DNA from: Crocinitomicaceae bacterium
Lineage (GTDB): Bacteria > Bacteroidota > Bacteroidia > Flavobacteriales_D > Crocinitomicaceae
DNA: 37,787 nucleotides
NCBI GenBank assembly: GCA_030833265.1
Contig: JAURHO010000002.1
Coordinates: 1 to 37,787 of the forward strand
Direction: 5' to 3'
Shown: piece by piece, positions 34,153 to 37,787 of the stretch
Position numbering within the stretch: the stretch's first letter is position 1
Layout of the letters: each line of letters opens with the position of its first letter
Program-made: the position numbers and the translations under genes
The notes under the pieces: generated by a model
Told to the model about the DNA's origin: nothing
The model's input: only the letters and a program-made list of their open reading frames with translations
Database searches by the model: none

Positions 34153-35385
34153 TTAAATAAAAATCCGTTGAATATGATCCTCGGTGTAGGCGTAAGCCAA
34201 ATAGGCAAGCGACGGAAGTTCTTTGGTCAGAACGAGCGGACTCTTTCTGCCTAAAGCGATTTTACCGTGCGTTTCGCTGAGCTCTAGAGCTGCAGCAGCA
34301 TTGATGGTGAGGGCATTAATGGCTTCCTCAGGGGTCATTTTCATTTTGATACAAGCCAAAGACAGGACATTCATCAAATGATAACTCGGTGAAGAACCCG
34401 GGTTGAAATCACTGGCTAGTGCTAAAATAGCATTGGCGTCCATGAGTTTTCTGGCGTTTCCAAATGGGATAGTTAAAAAATGTGAACAGCCTGGTAATAG
34501 GGTTGCAACGGTAGCGCTATTGGAAAGTGCAGCTAGGTCGGCATCGTCTAATTCTTCGAGGTGGTCTACTGAAACTGCATTTTGGTCTACGGCTGCACCA
34601 ACACCGCCCATGATTGAAAATTGATTGACGTGAACCTTGGGTTTGAGGCCATATTTGGCTCCCGCTTCAAGAATTCGGGTCATTTCTTCAAGGGTGAAGT
34701 AGTTGCGTTCGCAAAAAACGTCGATGTATTCGGCAAGATTTTCTTTAGCTATTTGAGGTAAAAGCTCATTGATGAGTAAATCAATATAGCCTGTTCGATT
34801 TTCTTTAAAAGCTTGGGGTAGGGCATGCGCGCCCAAAAAAGTGGCTTTGATTGCGATTGGAAAATGGGCCTTGAGTTGGGCAATAACGCGCAGCATTTTT
34901 AATTCACCGTCTAGGCTTAAGCCATACCCGGACTTAATTTCAAGTGCGCCAGTTCCGGCGGCTATGATTTTTTCAATGCGTTTTTTAGCGGCATTGAAAA
35001 GCTCGGCTTCAGGCATGTCATTGAGTTTGCGTGCAGAGTTCAGAATGCCGCCTCCTTTTGCCGCAATTTCTTCGTAGCTGAGTCCTCGAATGCGGTCCAC
35101 GAACTCTTCTTCACGGCTTGCGGCAAAAACCGCATGCGTGTGTGAGTCAATAAAAGCCGGCAAAACATAACAGTTCGTTGCATCAATGACCTCGACATCT
35201 CTCCAGTCAGTAATTCCTGGCCAGTCGGACATCAGGCCGTAGTCCACAACCGTGTTGTCTTCAAGTGCAAGGTAGGCATCTTCTAGCACGGGCAGGTGCT
35301 GCATTTGTTGCCCGCGGATGGCGCTAGGCAGGTTTTCACCAACCTGAACCAAGCCTTTTATATTCTTAATAAATTGTTTGCGCAT
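34153..35385 (-). CDS. hutI: Imidazolonepropionase
   Basis: 410 residues from the ATG at 35385; a GTG at 35397 is possible but unnecessary. The enzyme opens the ring of 4-imidazolone-5-propanoate to N-formimidoyl-glutamate in histidine breakdown. The amidohydrolase metal site is complete: SHTHAVF (H82, H84), FLGAHALP, HVNQFSIMGG and ASDFNPGS. EIKSGYGLSLDGELKMLR is a family hallmark. No other hut gene is present in the window. It is divergent from yraN and stands 49 nt downstream of nothing co-directional except the TraB/GumN gene, which has its own promoter. Confidence 0.95.
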   Translation of the reverse strand: MRKQFIKNIKGLVQVGENLPSAIRGQQMQHLPVLEDAYLALEDNTVVDYGLMSDWPGITDWRDVEVIDATNCYVLPAFIDSHTHAVFAASREEEFVDRIRGLSYEEIAAKGGGILNSARKLNDMPEAELFNAAKKRIEKIIAAGTGALEIKSGYGLSLDGELKMLRVIAQLKAHFPIAIKATFLGAHALPQAFKENRTGYIDLLINELLPQIAKENLAEYIDVFCERNYFTLEEMTRILEAGAKYGLKPKVHVNQFSIMGGVGAAVDQNAVSVDHLEELDDADLAALSNSATVATLLPGCSHFLTIPFGNARKLMDANAILALASDFNPGSSPSYHLMNVLSLACIKMKMTPEEAINALTINAAAALELSETHGKIALGRKSPLVLTKELPSLAYLAYAYTEDHIQRIFI

Positions 35386-35422
35386 ACGTAAATTCACTGT
35401 AAAGATACAAGCAATTTCGGCT

Positions 35423-35430
35423 TAATTTCG
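35423..35430 (+). promoter_or_regulatory. Possible -7 element abutting the yraN start
   Basis: TAATTTCG is one base off TAnnTTTG and ends 3 nt before the ATG at 35434. Confidence 0.3.
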
Positions 35431-35433
35431 AGT

Positions 35434-35814
35434 ATGTCCTTAACTGATATTTGGCAACATCATGACCTCCTCGGAAAATGGGGTGAAGACTACGCGCTGC
35501 AACACTTACTCAAGTTGGGTTATACGCTCAAGAGCAGCAATTACCGCTTCAACAGAATGGAAATCGACCTCATCATGATCGACCAAAATACTTTAGTCAT
35601 GATTGAAGTGAAAACGCGTCAAAGTGCTGCGCTAGGCGAACCCTGGAAGGCAGTCAATTTGGCTAAGCAACGTCAAATTATTCGGGTAGCAAACTATTTC
35701 ACGAAGGCCATTCAATGGCCGCATGAAGTGCGCTTTGATATCGTTTCAATCGTACACAACCAAGAAAATACTGAGTTGGTGCATATCAAACAGGCTTTTA
35801 GCCCGCTTCCGTAA
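35434..35814 (+). CDS. YraN family (UPF0102) endonuclease-like protein
   Basis: 126 residues, complete. Family blocks: GKWGEDYALQHLLKLGYTLKSSNYR (14-38), the MEIDLIMID acidic motif (E43, D45) and MIEVKTRQS (E58, K60), which together form the site of a Holliday-junction-resolvase-like fold. Function is not established; some reports link relatives to DNA processing. It is a single gene that converges on lpdA with 10 nt between stops. Confidence 0.92.
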   Translation: MSLTDIWQHHDLLGKWGEDYALQHLLKLGYTLKSSNYRFNRMEIDLIMIDQNTLVMIEVKTRQSAALGEPWKAVNLAKQRQIIRVANYFTKAIQWPHEVRFDIVSIVHNQENTELVHIKQAFSPLP

Positions 35815-35824
35815 AAACTCAGAG

Positions 35825-37222
35825 CTATACGTGTAAAGCGCGGTCTGCAGTAGCAGCTAAAGCCGCTTCTTTAATGGCTTCAGAATAGGTTGGGTGGCCG
35901 TGGCAAATTCTGGCAATATCTTCAGCAGATGCACGGTATTCCATAGCAGTTACGGCTTCCATTATGAGGTCAGCAGCGCGTGCGGCAATCATATGAACCC
36001 CTAAAATTTCATCTGTTTGGCTATCGGCTAAAATTTTGACAAAACCAGCGGTGTCCATACTTGCACGAGCTCTACCTAAAGCTTTAATCGGGAAAGATCC
36101 GGCTTTATAACTGATGCCTGCTGCCTTGAGCTCTTCTTCTGTTTTACCAACGGCAGCAATTTCTGGCCAAGTATAAACAACACCAGGGATGAGGTTATAA
36201 TTGATGTGCGGATGCTGACCCGCAATTGTTTCAGCCACAAATACACCTTCTTCTTCAGCTTTATGCGCAAGCATAGCGCCTCTAACGACATCTCCAATTG
36301 CGTAAATGTGTGCTTGGTTGGTTTGCAAATGATCATTGACCTCAATTTGGCCGCGTTGATTTATTTGAACACCTGCTTTTTCGAGGCCTAAACCTTCCGT
36401 GAAAGGTTTGCGCCCTACAGCTACTAGACAGTAATCAGCTTCTAGTGTAACCACTTCACCTTTTTTATTTTCCGCAGTGAGCTCTACGAGTTTTCCTTTA
36501 TTTTTTACACCCAAAACTTTGTGTTCAAGATGGAATTTAAAGCCTTCTTTTTTCAAAATCTTGGTAAATTCTTTGCCTAGCCCAGCATCCATAGTTGGCA
36601 AGATACTTGGCGCAAACTCAATGACTTCAACAGTGGCACCTAGACGGGCGTAGACTGAACCTAATTCAAGTCCAATGACACCACCACCAATCACGAGCAT
36701 CTTTTTAGGAATCTCGGTCATGTTGAGTGCTTCAGTTGATGTGATGATGCGCTTTTTGTCTGGTTCCATTCCTGGGAAATAGTTGGGCTTACTTCCTGTG
36801 GCAATAATGATGTTTTTACCAGAAATTTGGGTGTTTTGTTCACCTGTAATCTGAATGGTATGGGCATCGATAAAAGAACCCAAGCCATGATAAACAGTGA
36901 CTTTGTTTTTATCCATTAGGAATTTAACACCTGCGCATGTTTGCGAAACCACTTCGTTTTTACGAGCGATCATTTGGCTTAAATTCGCTTTAAGACCCGT
37001 AATTTCAATGCCGTGATCCGTGAAATTATGTTGGGCGTTATGGAAATGTTCTGAAGAATCAAGGAGTGCTTTTGAAGGTATACAGCCGACATTTAAGCAA
37101 GTTCCACCAAGGGTATTGTATTTTTCAATAAGGGCTGTTTTCAAACCCAATTGCGCACAACGCAAAGCTGAAACATATCCACCGGGTCCTGAACCAATAA
37201 CTACGACATCAAAAGCATCCAT
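35825..37222 (-). CDS. lpdA: Dihydrolipoyl dehydrogenase
   Basis: 465 residues; the E3 flavoenzyme of 2-oxoacid dehydrogenase complexes and the glycine cleavage system, reoxidising dihydrolipoamide with NAD. FAD-binding VIGSGPGGYVSALRC (8-22), redox disulfide C42-LNVG-C47, NAD-binding GGGVIGLELGSVYARLG, and the active-site H443 and E448 in HGHPTYSEAIKE are all present. No E1 or E2 genes are in the window, as is common for a shared E3. Its promoter overlaps that of the divergent gene at 37295. Confidence 0.96.
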   Translation of the reverse strand: MDAFDVVVIGSGPGGYVSALRCAQLGLKTALIEKYNTLGGTCLNVGCIPSKALLDSSEHFHNAQHNFTDHGIEITGLKANLSQMIARKNEVVSQTCAGVKFLMDKNKVTVYHGLGSFIDAHTIQITGEQNTQISGKNIIIATGSKPNYFPGMEPDKKRIITSTEALNMTEIPKKMLVIGGGVIGLELGSVYARLGATVEVIEFAPSILPTMDAGLGKEFTKILKKEGFKFHLEHKVLGVKNKGKLVELTAENKKGEVVTLEADYCLVAVGRKPFTEGLGLEKAGVQINQRGQIEVNDHLQTNQAHIYAIGDVVRGAMLAHKAEEEGVFVAETIAGQHPHINYNLIPGVVYTWPEIAAVGKTEEELKAAGISYKAGSFPIKALGRARASMDTAGFVKILADSQTDEILGVHMIAARAADLIMEAVTAMEYRASAEDIARICHGHPTYSEAIKEAALAATADRALHV

Positions 37223-37239
37223 TTTCTGTAAATTTTTTA

Positions 37240-37270
37240 CAAAGTTACTGTTTGTCTACGAACAACCAAA
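37240..37270 (-). promoter_or_regulatory. lpdA promoter: TTTG-N19-TAACTTTG
   Basis: On the minus strand TTTG at 37270-37267 and TAACTTTG at 37247-37240 are separated by exactly 19 nt, the standard Bacteroidota arrangement. The start codon follows 17 nt after the -7 box. This is the best two-part promoter match in the window. Confidence 0.75.
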
Positions 37271-37282
37271 GCCTTAATTTTG
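37251..37282 (+). promoter_or_regulatory. Promoter of the last gene: TTTG-N20-TAATTTTG
   Basis: TTTG at 37251-37254 and TAATTTTG at 37275-37282 with a 20-nt spacer. The -33 box lies within the lpdA promoter's spacer and the two promoters share 37251-37270. Confidence 0.65.
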
Positions 37283-37294
37283 TGTTATTATATT

Positions 37295-37787
37295 GTGCTA
37301 AGATTCAGCCTCTTTCTCTCCTTTCTGTTTTGCTTGTTGTTTCAACAGGTCAGAGCTTCTCATATCATTGGGGGCGATATCTATTACAACTTTTTGGGCA
37401 ATGACCAATACCGATTTTTCATTACCCTTTACCGAGATTGCGCTTCCACTGGCGCCCAATACGACGACCCGCTGTACCTTTCCATTTTCAAACAAGGAAA
37501 CGTTCACCATTTAACTGTACAAGTGCCATTTCCAGGTTCGGTTGTTTTACCCAATAATTTCAATAATCCGTGCGCTACACAACCTACTGGCATTTGTGTT
37601 GAACGCGCCATTTATCAAGTGGTGCTTACCTTGCCGCCAATTCCAGGTGGCTATACAGTTTCTTATCAGCGTTGTTGCCGTGGTCCGAATATTACTAATT
37701 TACAGTTCCCAGATGATACCGGCCTCACACTTGTAGCTCAGGTGCCAGGTTCAAATACCGGGGCCTCTAATAATAGTAGTCCGAGGT
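37295..37787 (+). CDS. 5' part of a secreted surface protein (SHIIGGDIYY-type), cut by the window edge
   Basis: An open frame of 164 codons runs without a stop to the end of the window. I place the start at GTG 37295 because it is the only good initiator after the -7 box; a TTG at 37280 lies inside the box and there is no in-frame ATG. The product begins with a signal peptide (MLRFSLFLSFLFCLLFQQVRA) and then SHIIGGDIYYNFLGNDQYRFFITLYRDC, the typical opening of large gliding-motility/PKD-type T9SS cargo in Bacteroidota, with cysteine motif YQRCCRGPNITNL further on. A C-terminal sorting domain is expected outside the window. Family by eye. Confidence 0.8.
   Translation, partial: MLRFSLFLSFLFCLLFQQVRASHIIGGDIYYNFLGNDQYRFFITLYRDCASTGAQYDDPLYLSIFKQGNVHHLTVQVPFPGSVVLPNNFNNPCATQPTGICVERAIYQVVLTLPPIPGGYTVSYQRCCRGPNITNLQFPDDTGLTLVAQVPGSNTGASNNSSPR

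Noticed and set aside
35386..35397. GTG at 35397 as the hutI start
   Set aside because: It adds only four residues, and the ATG at 35385 is a sufficient start.

Overview
The window is chromosomal DNA from a member of the Bacteroidota, most likely Flavobacteriales (a Crocinitomicaceae/Cryomorphaceae-type relative is my guess; the family is inference). The evidence is: type IX secretion (T9SS) sorting domains of types A and B, a PorP/SprF protein, a choice-of-anchor L protein, DUF2490, DUF4286 and YwqK/MORN-repeat proteins, and promoters of the Bacteroidota type (-33 TTTG, -7 TAnnTTTG) without Shine-Dalgarno sites. Coding density is high and no gene-free stretch exceeds 300 bases. I saw no tRNA, rRNA, CRISPR array, insertion sequence or prophage.

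Layout. 0.1-3.0 kb: a secreted CsgG/LpoB-like protein, a terminator, then a membrane-anchored adenylate cyclase fused to an HD phosphohydrolase. 3.0-4.2 kb (minus): a lipoprotein and a DUF2490 outer-membrane protein, translationally coupled. 4.3-8.4 kb: a 1025-residue T9SS substrate (lamin tail, chitobiase-C-like, CotH kinase, TSP3 repeats, type B sorting domain) followed 2 nt later by a PorP/SprF protein. 8.4-9.9 kb (minus): a GH3-family adenylating enzyme. 10.0-11.9 kb: universal stress protein plus class 1 fructose-bisphosphatase. 11.9-13.8 kb (minus): ExbB-ExbD-TonB-like energy transducer. 13.9-17.3 kb: mfd. 17.4-18.9 kb: two YceI proteins and a small membrane protein, closed by a strong terminator. 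19.0-21.4 kb: a choice-of-anchor L type B T9SS substrate. 21.4-22.3 kb (minus): a coiled-coil OmpA lipoprotein. 22.5-25.1 kb: a coupled operon of a helical-repeat protein, YicC, Gmk and NadD. 25.2-25.9 kb (minus): a type A T9SS substrate. 26.0-27.1 kb: DUF4286 and RsmA. 27.1-29.5 kb (minus): a LysE-family exporter and a MORN-repeat protein. 29.6-30.0 kb: a small acidic protein. 30.1-34.1 kb (minus): a TraB/GumN protein and an AddB-like nuclease. 34.2-35.4 kb (minus): HutI. 35.4-35.8 kb: YraN. 35.8-37.2 kb (minus): dihydrolipoyl dehydrogenase. From 37.3 kb to the edge: the 5' part of another secreted cell-surface protein.

How the parts fit. Most of it is housekeeping (repair, nucleotide and NAD synthesis, rRNA methylation, central carbon) interleaved with envelope genes. 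The surface proteins share the T9SS export route, and the PorP/SprF protein next to the CotH protein is a plausible outer-membrane partner for it. I found no clear new defence or mobile system. The items most worth a second look are the cyclase-HD fusion, the CotH/PorP-SprF pair, a recurrent placement of the -7 promoter element 4-5 nt before the start codon that predicts leaderless mRNAs, and the interlocked divergent promoters of lpdA and the last gene, which starts with GTG.
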